64,000 bases of DNA from CAIVAT01 sp964525995 (GTDB lineage: Bacteria; Bacteroidota; Bacteroidia; Bacteroidales; FEN-979): positions 62,001 to 126,000 of the forward strand of contig CAZGIM010000012.1 of NCBI GenBank assembly GCA_964525995.1, in the 5' to 3' direction. Below the pieces are notes generated by a model that was given only the letters and a program-made list of their open reading frames with translations, was not told the origin of the DNA and made no database searches. Each line of letters begins with the position of its first letter. Position 1 is the first letter of the stretch. This document shows positions 1 through 9,351 of this stretch, piece by piece. The translations under genes and the position numbers were made by a program.

Positions 1-1607
1 CGGGTTTCGCTGAGGCTGAGGGCTTCCAGGGTTTGACGTTGCCGGGTGACATCCCTCGAAAAAACGCCCACCTTGTCGGTGGTCTCATTTTGGTAATGGA
101 TCGGGTAAATCACATATTCGTTGTATATTCCATCTCGTACATCCTCTCCGTGGATTATCTTTCCGGTATCCAGCGACTGATGGATAAGGGTTAAACGCTT
201 TTCGGCAATTGCGGCCGGTAAGAAATCAAAGAGATTCTTCCCCAGCATTTCTTCCCGGGTCATGTGCATCCGGCGGGCATGGGCCTCATTGGTATCGAGG
301 ACAGTTCCTTCCCGGTTGAGCAGGATTATAAAATCGTCGGTCGATTCCATGATGGCCCGGGCATTGGTCTCGCTTTCCCTGAGTTTTCGTAGTATGATTT
401 TCTTATCAGTGATGTTTCGGATAATCGCTACAATCTCGTTCTCAGAATAGGGCACCATGCGGCATTCAAACTGTTCGATCTCCTTACCGGGAATGGGAAG
501 TTCATATTCATAAATCTGGATGGATTTGCCCTTCAGGGTTTCCCGGATCTTTCCCATGGTCAGTTCTGCAAACCATGCCGGCATGACTTCCGAAATGCTG
601 TGTCCGATAAACATTTCCGGTTTCAGGTAAAGATCCTCGGAAGCCGCTTTATAACTCAGGAAAACGCCGTCGGCATTCACCTGAAATATCATGTCGGGGA
701 TCGCCGCTATCAGCGCCCTGGCATGCTGTTCACTTTCGCGAAGCGCCTCTTCTGTTTTCTTTCGCGCCGAAATATCCCTGATCAGCGCCAAAATGTACGC
801 TGTGTCGCCCAGTTCTATTTTTCCGGCGCTGACTTCGACCGGATAAAGGGTTCCATCTTTATGTCGGTGAACAACTTCCAGCGTTTCATGTTTGATTTTT
901 TCCAGCACCTCCTCGACGGATCGATCCTTCATTCGTTCCCGGGCTCCGGGCTCCAGGTCGCGGAATGACATTTTCAGGAGTTCTTCGGCTGAATATCCGG
1001 TACGGGTGACAGCAGCCTGATTGACTTCGATGATATCGCCTTTCATGTCGTGGAGGAAGATCATCTCGACCGCCTGATCCATTATAGCTCGGTACTTCAT
1101 CTCCGATAACTGCAACGCTTCATCCTTGCGTTTCTGTTCGGTAATATCGATGATATTTCCCGAAACTCTTGCAACCGATCCGCTCTCAAAAACCGGGCGA
1201 CCGATGGTCCGGATCCAGATATGGCGTCCCGTCGTTGTAATGAAGGGGAATTCCAGGTCGTATGGAATCCCCTGTTCACAGCACTTTTTGAATGCGGTCA
1301 GGATTGTTTCCCGGTCGGAGGGCAGGTAACATTGGAGACTCGCCTCAATGAGTTCTTTTCCCTGCACCGTGTAAGTATCAGGGTCAAAGTCATGGATCCG
1401 GTAGGTTTCGGGAGTCCAAATCAACAACTCCGTGTTGATATTCCACTCCCATCCTCCTATTTTGGCCAGTTGCTGGGTCGTTTGCAAAAGTTCATACATC
1501 CGTTCAAGCGCCTCCTCACAGAATTTATGTTCAGCGGATATTTGACCGGAGTTTCCCGTTTCGATCACCTCCTTCGACGGATGTTGTCTCTTTTTTGGCT
1601 CGCTCAT
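1..1607 (-). CDS. Multi-PAS sensory protein, probably a histidine kinase (3' end outside the window)
   Basis: The reading frame opens at an ATG at 1607 and stays open to the window edge, giving 535 residues and no stop. Four consecutive PAS-like domains can be read at about residues 40-155 (GGWEWN start), 165-285 (AIMDQAVEMIFLHD), 290-405 (AAIPDMIFQVN) and 410-525 (STDDFIILLN), most of them followed by a PAC-type ending such as IRDISARKK or VSGNIIDITEQ. No membrane segment or signal peptide is visible, so it is probably cytosolic. A kinase domain is expected beyond the edge, as in neighbouring proteins, but is not seen. It starts 11 bases after the stop of the upstream kinase, so it is very likely the last visible gene of the minus-strand signalling operon. 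It could instead end in a different output domain. Confidence 0.85.
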   Translation of the reverse strand, partial: MSEPKKRQHPSKEVIETGNSGQISAEHKFCEEALERMYELLQTTQQLAKIGGWEWNINTELLIWTPETYRIHDFDPDTYTVQGKELIEASLQCYLPSDRETILTAFKKCCEQGIPYDLEFPFITTTGRHIWIRTIGRPVFESGSVARVSGNIIDITEQKRKDEALQLSEMKYRAIMDQAVEMIFLHDMKGDIIEVNQAAVTRTGYSAEELLKMSFRDLEPGARERMKDRSVEEVLEKIKHETLEVVHRHKDGTLYPVEVSAGKIELGDTAYILALIRDISARKKTEEALRESEQHARALIAAIPDMIFQVNADGVFLSYKAASEDLYLKPEMFIGHSISEVMPAWFAELTMGKIRETLKGKSIQIYEYELPIPGKEIEQFECRMVPYSENEIVAIIRNITDKKIILRKLRESETNARAIMESTDDFIILLNREGTVLDTNEAHARRMHMTREEMLGKNLFDFLPAAIAEKRLTLIHQSLDTGKIIHGEDVRDGIYNEYVIYPIHYQNETTDKVGVFSRDVTRQRQTLEALSLSET

Positions 1608-1618
1608 ATCCAAATTTG

Positions 1619-4072
1619 TTAGGTACCTGACGGGAGGGTAAACCTGAAGGTGCTTCCCTTTCCCTCTTCACTTTCGACGCGGATCTCCCCGCCCTGTTTA
1701 ACAACGAATTCCTTACATAATATCAAGCCCAAACCGGTTCCTTTCTCCTTGTCGGTGCCGGGTGTGCTGATTTTATTATCAATGGAGAAAATCTGAGATC
1801 GTCTCTCGGCTGGGATCCCGATTCCGGTATCGCGGATGGCAACCTCCACCATTTCGTTTTGTCTGGATGCTTTAACAAAAATGCTTCCGCCCCGCGGGGT
1901 AAACTTTATGGCGTTGGATACCAGGTTCCGCACGATGGTATCAACCATATTTTGATCCGCAACCACCCGGAGGCCGTCGGGAATCTCCACCGTGATGGCA
2001 ATATCTTTTCGCGTCGCCTGTCCTTCGACAACAGGGAGCGTCTCCATCAACTGCTCCTTCAAATTCATCACCGCGGGCTGAAAGGTGATCCTGCTGGTCT
2101 GTAAATTGGCCCAGATGAGCAGGTTTTCAAGCAATGCATAGGCTTGCTTCGATGAGGAGGCAATTTTCATCAGCAATGTGGTAACCTGATGCTGGTCCAT
2201 CGTCCCGAATTCCTGAATCAGGAAGTCGGTAAATCCGAAAATGGAGTTGAACGGACTCTTCAGGTCGTGGGCAATGATCGAGAAGAACTTATCGCGTGTG
2301 GCAACCAGTTCGCGGAGTTCCTCGGCATTCTTTTTCATTTCGAACTCCATTTTCTTCCGATTGTCGATATTCCTGCTGACACCCAGTACTTCAATTTCAC
2401 CGGTGGCATTGAATTGTATTTGTGTGGCAACTTCAACCCAGATGACCGAACCATCTTTACAGGATTGCCTGACTTCGTTCAACTGACGGGTCAGGTTCGT
2501 ATCCCGGTGTTTGAGAAATTCCGGGATGCCAATCTCAAGTCCGCGCCTGACCAGCTCCAGCGATTCCGGTTCCAGTGATTCATCCATCGACTGGGCCATC
2601 GCCTCTTCCGGGGTATAGCCGCGGAGGTGGATGATCGAGGGGCTGATATAGGTAAACCGTTCGCGCGACAGGTTTAAGATCCAGATCACATCGGCCGTAT
2701 TTTCAGTGATCAGCCGGTATTTTTCTTCGCTTCTCCGAAGTTGTTCTTCCGATTTCAGCCGTTCGGTGATATCAAAAAAGGTGACCACGGCGCCTGTGAT
2801 CTTACCCTCATGAACAATGGGATACGACCAGTATTCGGCCGGGAAGCTGCTTCCGTCGGCCCGCCAGAGAACCTCATCGGTAACATGCGTTCCGACCCCT
2901 ACCTGAAATGCTTTAAAAATCTCGCATGCATCGACCGGAAACGGGGTGCCGTCCTTTCTTGTATGGTGGATAAGACGGTGCATATTTTTCCCGATGACAT
3001 CGTGATAGTTCGGATAGCCCAATATCTTTCCCGCGGAATTATTGCAGAAGGTACAATTTCCATCTCTGTCGATGCCATATATCCCTTCGGCTGCGGAATT
3101 AAGCAATTGAAGGAACTTCTCCTGGCTCTCCTTCAGATCGAGTTCCGCCTTCTTATGGTCGGTGGTTTCAAGGGTCAGCAGAAAGATCCCCTCGGGAACC
3201 GGTTCGACGTGTACTTCAAACCAGGCGATGGAACCATCAGGAAAAGCATAGGAGGATTCAATGCGACCGGGAGTGCGCTCCTCCATACATTTTTTATAGA
3301 CTATAAAGAAGGAGGTATCTTCGATTCCGGGGAACAGATCCTGAATTTTTCTACCAGTCATCTCTTCCTTGTTCATCCTCGCCTGGAGCGCATTTGCATC
3401 ATTCAAATACAAAAAGGTCCAATCATATCCGACCAGGACACACCCTTCCAGCATCGTGTCGAGCGTTGAACGGAAGCGTTCTTCTGACAACCGCAATTGT
3501 TCATGACTGATCCTGAGTTGTTCGTGTGTATCTTTGAGTTTTGAGAAGCTGTTTATTTCATTATGCAGGATCAGCGCAACGTAATTGAAGAAAAGGTTTA
3601 ACAGCTTTTGAACTTCAGAAACCGAAATCACGATATTCTCAATTTTGAAGACCCCGATGATCTCCTTGGCGGCCAGCAACGGAAAGATCCAGGTGATGGC
3701 ATTTTTCAGCCCCGGTGTGGTCATGTGGGTTTTACTGATATCATCCTTTGATTCGACCGGTTCGCGGGTTTCCATGACCTTTCGCACGTCGGGGTCATCG
3801 ATTTCGGCTAACCGTAATCGTTTCCCGAAAACGTCGGCGTAAAAGTATTCCTGGTCGAGGGTATAATAAATGGTCACGTTGGAGCCGCCGATGTTATTCA
3901 TTACGGTCAAAAGAATGTTATCGATGGTGTTTTCGAGCCCTGTACCCGAACTGATCCGGGTCACGAGGTCGGCGATCAACTGGAGGTACGATTTCTCGAG
4001 GGCAAGTTTTTCAACGCGTTTCCTCAGATTATCGAGTTCTTCTCTTTCGATTGTAACCATTTCCGTGTTCAT
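1619..4072 (-). CDS. GAF-PAS-PAS-PAS sensor histidine kinase
   Basis: This is a soluble 817-residue kinase. A coiled start (1-30) is followed by a GAF-like domain (about 30-170), three PAS domains (about 195-310, 320-440 and 445-570), a HisKA domain and a HATPase domain. The phosphoacceptor His sits in DKFFSIIAHDLKSPFN near residue 600. The ATP-binding site shows NLVSNAIKF, DTGIGI and GTGLGL. No receiver or transmembrane segment is present. Its ATG overlaps the stop of the DUF1638 gene by four bases (ATGA at 4069-4072), which points to translational coupling with the corrinoid-type trio. The H-box and C-terminus closely resemble those of the kinases at 17.7, 22.7 and 31.4 kb, suggesting recent paralogues. 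The signal sensed by GAF/PAS is unknown. Confidence 0.93.
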   Translation of the reverse strand: MNTEMVTIEREELDNLRKRVEKLALEKSYLQLIADLVTRISSGTGLENTIDNILLTVMNNIGGSNVTIYYTLDQEYFYADVFGKRLRLAEIDDPDVRKVMETREPVESKDDISKTHMTTPGLKNAITWIFPLLAAKEIIGVFKIENIVISVSEVQKLLNLFFNYVALILHNEINSFSKLKDTHEQLRISHEQLRLSEERFRSTLDTMLEGCVLVGYDWTFLYLNDANALQARMNKEEMTGRKIQDLFPGIEDTSFFIVYKKCMEERTPGRIESSYAFPDGSIAWFEVHVEPVPEGIFLLTLETTDHKKAELDLKESQEKFLQLLNSAAEGIYGIDRDGNCTFCNNSAGKILGYPNYHDVIGKNMHRLIHHTRKDGTPFPVDACEIFKAFQVGVGTHVTDEVLWRADGSSFPAEYWSYPIVHEGKITGAVVTFFDITERLKSEEQLRRSEEKYRLITENTADVIWILNLSRERFTYISPSIIHLRGYTPEEAMAQSMDESLEPESLELVRRGLEIGIPEFLKHRDTNLTRQLNEVRQSCKDGSVIWVEVATQIQFNATGEIEVLGVSRNIDNRKKMEFEMKKNAEELRELVATRDKFFSIIAHDLKSPFNSIFGFTDFLIQEFGTMDQHQVTTLLMKIASSSKQAYALLENLLIWANLQTSRITFQPAVMNLKEQLMETLPVVEGQATRKDIAITVEIPDGLRVVADQNMVDTIVRNLVSNAIKFTPRGGSIFVKASRQNEMVEVAIRDTGIGIPAERRSQIFSIDNKISTPGTDKEKGTGLGLILCKEFVVKQGGEIRVESEEGKGSTFRFTLPSGT

Positions 4073-4674
4073 CGGTTCCCGAGCTTTAAAAAAATGGTTT
4101 GTTTTAAAATCGATTCAAGGTGATCCAATGAAACATCCCTCCATCGGAGCGGTAATCCGACAGTTTCCGCCGCGTGCTGTGCCCCGGATTCAAAATTCCC
4201 GGAGCAGGGTGTTCGCAGCGCGAGAAGGTAGGTACGGTCGCCTCTGAAAATCTCTTTTATCACCCCGGGGTTGGAGCCGAAAGTTTTTTCGAGGATCTCA
4301 TCCCAGCGGCGCGCCCAGTCTTCAAGTAAAAAGTAAGCTCCTTTTGAAAGTTCTTCGTTAAAAAGGGTTTTTCCTAAAAGCATTTCGGCGCAATTCTGTC
4401 CCTGCGACCGGATAGTTTTTGAATTCTCCAGAATCCGTTCCATCAGGGGGTGGCAGGCGCCGTAAAAGACGATCGTTTCGCGGGTTTTATATTTGCTGAG
4501 GGCGGCATTCAGAGATCCTGACAGTTTTTCAAAATCGATATGGAGGAATGAGTTCAGGAAGTGGGATTCGACCGGCCAGTTGTTTTTCCGGATCAGGAAG
4601 GCGATCTCTTTTTTCAGGATCCCGCAACTGATCAGAACCAGTTTATCGTTTTGGGTCGTGTTTTCAGGTTTCAT
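4069..4674 (-). CDS. DUF1638 family protein
   Basis: This 201-residue cytosolic protein matches the pattern I know for DUF1638: an opening LVLISCGILKKEIAFL, a central FYGACHPLMERIL with Cys, a QNCAEMLLGK segment, and a C-terminal LRWRDVSLDHLESIL. The biochemical role of DUF1638 is not established. Family members are commonly found beside corrinoid proteins and URO-D-like methyltransferases, and that is the context here. The start overlaps the stop of the URO-D-like gene by four bases, and the end overlaps the next kinase by four bases, so all three should be made from one transcript in a coupled way. The conserved Cys residues could bind a metal or a corrinoid ligand, but that is inference. 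Confidence 0.8.
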   Translation of the reverse strand: MKPENTTQNDKLVLISCGILKKEIAFLIRKNNWPVESHFLNSFLHIDFEKLSGSLNAALSKYKTRETIVFYGACHPLMERILENSKTIRSQGQNCAEMLLGKTLFNEELSKGAYFLLEDWARRWDEILEKTFGSNPGVIKEIFRGDRTYLLALRTPCSGNFESGAQHAAETVGLPLRWRDVSLDHLESILKQTIFLKLGNR

Positions 4675-5699
4675 TGACCGCCTGTTTCATAAACTTCTTC
4701 GAGCATGGTTCTGATATTCTCTTCTGGGATGGCCAGGGGCATGACCAGCGTTCCGAACAGAAACTTCCCGCCCGGCATACCGGCCGCGAGCATCCGTTTG
4801 ACCTCCGTTCTGATCTCCTCCTTCGACCAATCGATCAGTTTAATATCGTTGATCACACCGCAGGTCAATGCCCGGCCGTTGATGATTTTTTTGCCTTCGG
4901 CAAGGTCATCGAGCGGACTGAGGTAAAAGGTCTTTATTCCCAATTCTTCAATCACCTGGTCGATCACGGGATTCATCCTGGCTCCGCCGCAATAATAGAC
5001 CACGCCGCTGATCCCTCCGGGTTCCAGGTCTTTCTTCATCCAGTACAGCGACCGTTCGCGAAACAGGTTCATGGGAATGAAATCGGTCGATCCGAACGCG
5101 TTGGCATAGACCAGAATATCGGCGCCGGCAACCCGGTAGGCTTCAATTTCTTTCCGGAAAAAATCGGAGCATTTGGTCAGTAACTCATCGCGTACTGCGG
5201 TTGGGCCGAAGAGGAACAGTTCCATCCATTTTTCCATCCCGATCAGCATGGCCGGGAGGGTCATGGAAGCTGTAACATAGGCACAGATCGGATACCTGCC
5301 GCCCACTTCTTCCCTGAGAATTTTAAGACATTTCAAGGGTTCCTGAAAAGCCGGATGACCGGTCAGATCGTCGGGAACCTGCAATTTATGAATATCATCG
5401 TAGTTTTTCAAGATCATTTCGCCCACGTTGGGAGATCCCTCGGCAGCATAGATGATCTTCCGGCATCCCAGCATTTCTGCTTCCTTTCCCACGTAGAAGA
5501 GGCTCCAGACGTTATCATACCCGTACTTTTCGCGCATTCTGAGCTGGGCTTCCGCGACATATTCACCTTTCGAAAAATATTGTTTCAACGGCATTCCAAG
5601 TTCTTTCGCTCCCTGGTCGATGAGGTTGCAGAATACCGGGATCCGGTCTGAAGTGGTTCCGTTGACGGCGGCGTTTAAGCGGTCCATTCCCGTGATCAT
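4671..5699 (-). CDS. URO-D/MtaA-like methyltransferase-fold protein
   Basis: This 342-residue protein has the uroporphyrinogen-decarboxylase fold used by MtaA/CmuA-type methylcobamide:thiol methyltransferases. Visible landmarks are MDRLNAAVNG near the N-terminus, GYDNVWSLFYVGKEAEMLGC, ADILVYANAFGSTDFI, YYCGG near residue 240 and IPEENIRTMLE near the C-terminus. In MtaA-type enzymes zinc is held by an HxC motif and a later Cys. Here the first position reads YYC (His replaced by Tyr) and the C-terminal segment reads GTLVMPLAIPEENI, without the usual Cys. The zinc site therefore looks incomplete and normal methyl transfer to a thiol is doubtful. It overlaps the corrinoid gene (5696-5699) and the DUF1638 gene (4671-4674) by four bases each. 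A true haem-pathway decarboxylase is unlikely in this context. Confidence 0.82.
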   Translation of the reverse strand: MITGMDRLNAAVNGTTSDRIPVFCNLIDQGAKELGMPLKQYFSKGEYVAEAQLRMREKYGYDNVWSLFYVGKEAEMLGCRKIIYAAEGSPNVGEMILKNYDDIHKLQVPDDLTGHPAFQEPLKCLKILREEVGGRYPICAYVTASMTLPAMLIGMEKWMELFLFGPTAVRDELLTKCSDFFRKEIEAYRVAGADILVYANAFGSTDFIPMNLFRERSLYWMKKDLEPGGISGVVYYCGGARMNPVIDQVIEELGIKTFYLSPLDDLAEGKKIINGRALTCGVINDIKLIDWSKEEIRTEVKRMLAAGMPGGKFLFGTLVMPLAIPEENIRTMLEEVYETGGQ

Positions 5700-6370
5700 G
5701 GCGTTACCTCCCTGATAAGTTTAGAGATCACCTCTCCCGCTTCAATTCCGTTGTCGGCCCAGGCATCGGCCTGCACCACCTTAAAGAGTTCGTGATCGTA
5801 CCGGTACGGAGCTCCACCCACAATGATTTTTATTTTGTGTTCCATTCCGGCCTCCTGTAAGATCCGCCGGACACCTAAACATCCGTTCTCTCCCCGGGCC
5901 GTATGGACCATCATCGATGAAATCCCGATCACCTGGGCATTCCGGTCAATGGCAGCTTCTACAAACCGTTGAGAGACGACGTTCAGTCCCAGATCGGTAA
6001 CATCGATTGTAAGGGCTTTCAGACAACCCGTCACGATCCGCTTTCCGAGACCGTGAAAGTCGCCCTGGGAGGTTCCAATTACCACATGGCCGATTACCTG
6101 CTTCTCTTGTTTAAATTGAGGGATCATTTGTTCGGTGACCTCGGCGGCAATCTGTGAGGTTATGAAGTGCTGTGCCAGGCTGGCGCCGAAATTTTCGCTG
6201 ATTGACCGGATCATCCTGTCGATGGTCGGGATAACCACCCTGAAGACCACATCTTCGGGCAATAACCCCTGATCAACTGCAATTTTTACTGCCTCAAGTG
6301 CGTGTTCCCGGTCGGTATCGAGTATCGCTTCGGTAAAGCGCCGGATGGTGGTGTTCACCAGTTCGTCCAT
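5696..6370 (-). CDS. Corrinoid (B12-binding) protein, MtbC/MttC type
   Basis: This 224-residue protein has a helical cap domain (about 1-90) followed by a Rossmann-type B12-binding domain (about 90-220). The cobalt-ligating motif DxHxxG is present as GDFHGLGKRI near residue 125. The supporting elements GISSMMVHT and IIVGGAPY follow at the expected places. Such proteins carry a methyl group on cobalt between a substrate methyltransferase and an MtaA-type acceptor enzyme. No substrate:corrinoid methyltransferase (MtaB, MtbB or MttB type) and no corrinoid reactivase is visible in the window, so a partner elsewhere or a sensory role must be considered. It lies 27 bases after the stop of a REC-kinase-REC gene and overlaps the URO-D-like gene. 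Confidence 0.9.
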   Translation of the reverse strand: MDELVNTTIRRFTEAILDTDREHALEAVKIAVDQGLLPEDVVFRVVIPTIDRMIRSISENFGASLAQHFITSQIAAEVTEQMIPQFKQEKQVIGHVVIGTSQGDFHGLGKRIVTGCLKALTIDVTDLGLNVVSQRFVEAAIDRNAQVIGISSMMVHTARGENGCLGVRRILQEAGMEHKIKIIVGGAPYRYDHELFKVVQADAWADNGIEAGEVISKLIREVTP

Positions 6371-6397
6371 ACATTGCCTGTTAATCAGCGGAGGGCT

Positions 6398-8068
6398 TTA
6401 TTTGTCCATCACTTTTTTGATCGACGATAATAAGACGGTTCGGGTAAACGGTTTCGGGAGAAACGCGTTGAATCCTTCCGCGAAGAGTCGTTTTTTGTCC
6501 TCCATACTGGTATACCCCGTTACGGCAATGACGGGGATAGTGGCATTGATTTCGAACGCCCGTATCCGTTTCAGCGTCTCCACCCCGTCGATACCAGCTC
6601 CCAGGTTGATATCCATCAGGATTACATCGTAGTATTTTTCCTGGGCCATCCTGACTGCAGATTCCCCGCTGTAGGCCTTCTCAATCCTGAAGGCGCCATC
6701 CAGGTACATCTCTATCAGCTCCACATTGTATTCGTTATCTTCCACGACGAGGGCTGTGGTAATGGGTTTTTGTTCCTCCTGAGTGACGACGGCAGGAACG
6801 GGTTCCATCATCTGCTGTTTATCATGCACGGTTGGTTCAGTCCGTGATACCGTGGTTGTGGCTGCGGGAAAACGGACCGTAAATGTAGTTCCCCGATCCG
6901 GTTCACTCTGTAATAATATTTCGCCCTGGAGCCGGGTCAGGATCCGTTTACACAGGGAGAGCCCGATCCCCAACCCCTCGTAATAACGTCCCTGCCCCTC
7001 GCTGACCTGCCTGAAATCATCAAATACCTGGGTGTGAAATTCGGGAGCAATCCCAATTCCCGTATCGCTCACACGGAGAAACGTAAATTCGGAACCACCT
7101 TCGGTCTCCTTGCTGATCTCTACCCGAACGGAGCCCTTGTGGGTAAATTTGATCGCGTTGTCGATCAGGTTGGTGATGATCAGGTTTGCGAACGACCGGT
7201 TGAAATTGGTCATGACTCCTGATGGTGTGGAGAGTTCTAATTTCAGCTCTTTTTTTAATGCCAAATCCCTGAAATCATGGATGATCTGCTCGGCCATTTC
7301 GCTAAGGTTGATCCATTCCATATCGGGCGGTTTTTTATCGGCCTCGAAGATGGCCAGATCCACTATGCTATTCAGCGTTTTCAACAATCTTTTTCCGGAG
7401 GTGTTGATCATACCGGCCATGGATCTTACCGCCTCTATCGATTCGGTGACCTTCATCAACTCTGAAAATCCGAGGATGCTGTTCATGGGTGTGCGGAACT
7501 CGTGGTTCAGATTCGAGAGTAAAGACGATTTCAGTCGTGAAGATTCCTCAGCCTTATCGCGGGATAACAGGAGTTCCTGTTCTACTTCCTGCCTTCTGAC
7601 AATCTCTGCCTTAAGAACTTCCTGTTTCTTCTCCAGATCCAGTACCAACTGTTGCAATTTATCGTACAGTTCCTGATTCTGTCTGATCAACTTCTTCTTT
7701 TCGAGTGAATTGTCAAGTATGAGGCGCATGTCATTCTCCTCATAGGGCTTGGTGAAATAGTAGGTGATCATGCTGCCGTTGATCGATTTGATCACGGCAT
7801 CGATGTCGGAATAACCGGTAATCAGCATGCGTACAGTTTCAGGATATTCGACCCGGATTTTCTGCAAGAATTCCACCCCGGTAATTCCCGGCATCCGCTG
7901 GTCGGAGATGACCAGATCGATGGGCATTTTATGCATGATGCTATAGCCTTCCTCGGCCGACTTTGCGGTGTAAACTTCGTATTTATCTCGAAAGATACTT
8001 TTGAATCCGATCAAACTTGCCTCTTCATCATCGATGTAAAGGATTTTGCTTTTTGTTTCGTTAGGCAT
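6398..8068 (-). CDS. REC-histidine kinase-REC hybrid signalling protein
   Basis: This is a soluble 556-residue protein with no membrane segment. An N-terminal receiver (about 5-125; DLVISDQRMPG with phosphoacceptor Asp, Lys in YYFTKPYEE) is followed by a coiled coil (about 125-175), HisKA (NLNHEFRTPMNSILGF near 190), HATPase (DNAIKF, DTGIGI, GIGLSLCK) and a second receiver (about 435-555; DVILMDINLGAGIDG, Lys in LPKPFTR). Two receivers around a kinase core are suited to an intermediate step in a phosphorelay. The start codon overlaps the stop of the upstream REC-kinase by eight bases (ATGCCTAA at 8061-8068). The corrinoid gene follows 27 bases downstream. Confidence 0.93.
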   Translation of the reverse strand: MPNETKSKILYIDDEEASLIGFKSIFRDKYEVYTAKSAEEGYSIMHKMPIDLVISDQRMPGITGVEFLQKIRVEYPETVRMLITGYSDIDAVIKSINGSMITYYFTKPYEENDMRLILDNSLEKKKLIRQNQELYDKLQQLVLDLEKKQEVLKAEIVRRQEVEQELLLSRDKAEESSRLKSSLLSNLNHEFRTPMNSILGFSELMKVTESIEAVRSMAGMINTSGKRLLKTLNSIVDLAIFEADKKPPDMEWINLSEMAEQIIHDFRDLALKKELKLELSTPSGVMTNFNRSFANLIITNLIDNAIKFTHKGSVRVEISKETEGGSEFTFLRVSDTGIGIAPEFHTQVFDDFRQVSEGQGRYYEGLGIGLSLCKRILTRLQGEILLQSEPDRGTTFTVRFPAATTTVSRTEPTVHDKQQMMEPVPAVVTQEEQKPITTALVVEDNEYNVELIEMYLDGAFRIEKAYSGESAVRMAQEKYYDVILMDINLGAGIDGVETLKRIRAFEINATIPVIAVTGYTSMEDKKRLFAEGFNAFLPKPFTRTVLLSSIKKVMDK

Positions 8069-9341
8069 ATATTTGTTTTTGTACAGGTAAGGTTATTAGG
8101 AAAGATGCTCCTGATTGTTCAAGGTTTTTCGCTTCGATTATCCCGCCATGTTCCCGGATGATGTTGCTGCTGATCGACAGTCCGAGTCCCATCCCTTTTC
8201 CGATAGGTTTGGTTGTAAAAAAGGGATCGAAAACTTTTTGGATGATGGTTTCGGGAATCCCTTTCCCGGTATCGGTCATCTCAATCGTAACCCAGTGGGA
8301 TCCGTTTTTTTCGATCACGTTGGTGGCGATGGTAATCTGCTCGCGGTCGGTCATTTTCTCCTTTGCCTCGATGGCGTCGATGCCGTTGGAGATAATGTTC
8401 ATTAAAACCTGGCTGAGCCGGGCAGGATAACAGGGAACCGGAGGAATCGGCCCGTAATTCTTAACCACCCGGATCCGGTTGCCAATTTTGTGCTGCAGCA
8501 GCAACAGGGTGGAGTCGATGTTTTCATGGATGTCGATCTCTTTCATATCCGCTTCATCGATACGGGCAAAGTGGCGGAGGCTTTGCACGATTCCTGTGAT
8601 CCTTTTGGCGCCATTTACGATATTTCCGGTAAGAACCGATAGTTCGTCCATCCTTTCCCGGAAGTCATTTTGATCTTTGAATTCTTTCAATTCCTGGATT
8701 AGTGTTCCATTGCATTGTTTAAACAGTTCTTCGTATTTCTCCTGCAGTTTGACAAAGAAATCGATATTTTTCGAGATCCCCAACGAAGAAGAATAGATAA
8801 ATGAAATGGGGTTGTTGATCTCGTGGGCAATCCCGGCGGTAAGAACCCCCAGGGACGCCAATTTTTCGGAGTTGATCAGTTGGCTTTGGGCATCCTGGAG
8901 TTGATCCAGGGCCTGCTTAAGGTCATAATTCCTGATTTCAAGCAGGTGCTGGTACCTTCGTAACGCTAAGTGGGTACGTACCCGCGCCAGGGCTTCGGCA
9001 ATCTGGAAAGGTTTTGTGATAAAGTCAACGCCACCGGTTTCAAAGGCGGTCACCTTGTCGAAGGTATCGGTGAGGGCGCTGATGAAGATGACCGGGATTC
9101 CGCTCAGGGTCTGATTTTGTTTGAGGATCCTGCACACCTCGAAACCGTTCATTTCGGGCATGTTCACGTCGAGGAGGATGATGTCGGGAGGATCGTGTTC
9201 GGCCGAACGGATACCCATTGGGCCGCTCGTGACTGCCCTTACCTTATACCCCTCTTTCTGAAACAGGTGGATGAGGACTTCGAGGTTAGCCGGTGTGTCA
9301 TCCACGATGAGAATGGTCTCTTTGTTTTGATCGGCTTCCAT
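8061..9341 (-). CDS. REC-histidine kinase (soluble)
   Basis: An N-terminal receiver (about 10-130; IILLDVNMPEMNG, Lys in FITKPFQ) is joined by a coiled coil to a HisKA domain of the type LASLGVLTAGIAHEINNPISF and a HATPase domain (NIISNGIDAIEAK, DTGKGI, GKGMGLGL). This H-box belongs to the LTAGIAHEINNP group and differs from the other kinases here. A TTG at 9365 would overlap the upstream kinase. The ATG at 9341 (MEADQNKET), 10 bases after that kinase's stop, is the better start and gives 426 residues. The protein has no sensory domain of its own, so it is probably driven through its receiver by the membrane kinase just upstream. Confidence 0.92.
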   Translation of the reverse strand: MEADQNKETILIVDDTPANLEVLIHLFQKEGYKVRAVTSGPMGIRSAEHDPPDIILLDVNMPEMNGFEVCRILKQNQTLSGIPVIFISALTDTFDKVTAFETGGVDFITKPFQIAEALARVRTHLALRRYQHLLEIRNYDLKQALDQLQDAQSQLINSEKLASLGVLTAGIAHEINNPISFIYSSSLGISKNIDFFVKLQEKYEELFKQCNGTLIQELKEFKDQNDFRERMDELSVLTGNIVNGAKRITGIVQSLRHFARIDEADMKEIDIHENIDSTLLLLQHKIGNRIRVVKNYGPIPPVPCYPARLSQVLMNIISNGIDAIEAKEKMTDREQITIATNVIEKNGSHWVTIEMTDTGKGIPETIIQKVFDPFFTTKPIGKGMGLGLSISSNIIREHGGIIEAKNLEQSGASFLITLPVQKQIYA

Positions 9342-9351
9342 AATTTTTATT

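Noticed and set aside
2741..3469. Long plus-strand frame opposite the GAF/PAS kinase gene
   Set aside because: It shows no protein-family features and lies entirely inside a gene with clear domains on the other strand. Other such antisense frames in the window were dismissed for the same reason.
5696..6370. Corrinoid protein considered as a light-sensing CarH-type regulator
   Set aside because: It has no MerR-type DNA-binding domain. The cap and DxHxxG layout is that of methyl-carrier corrinoid proteins.
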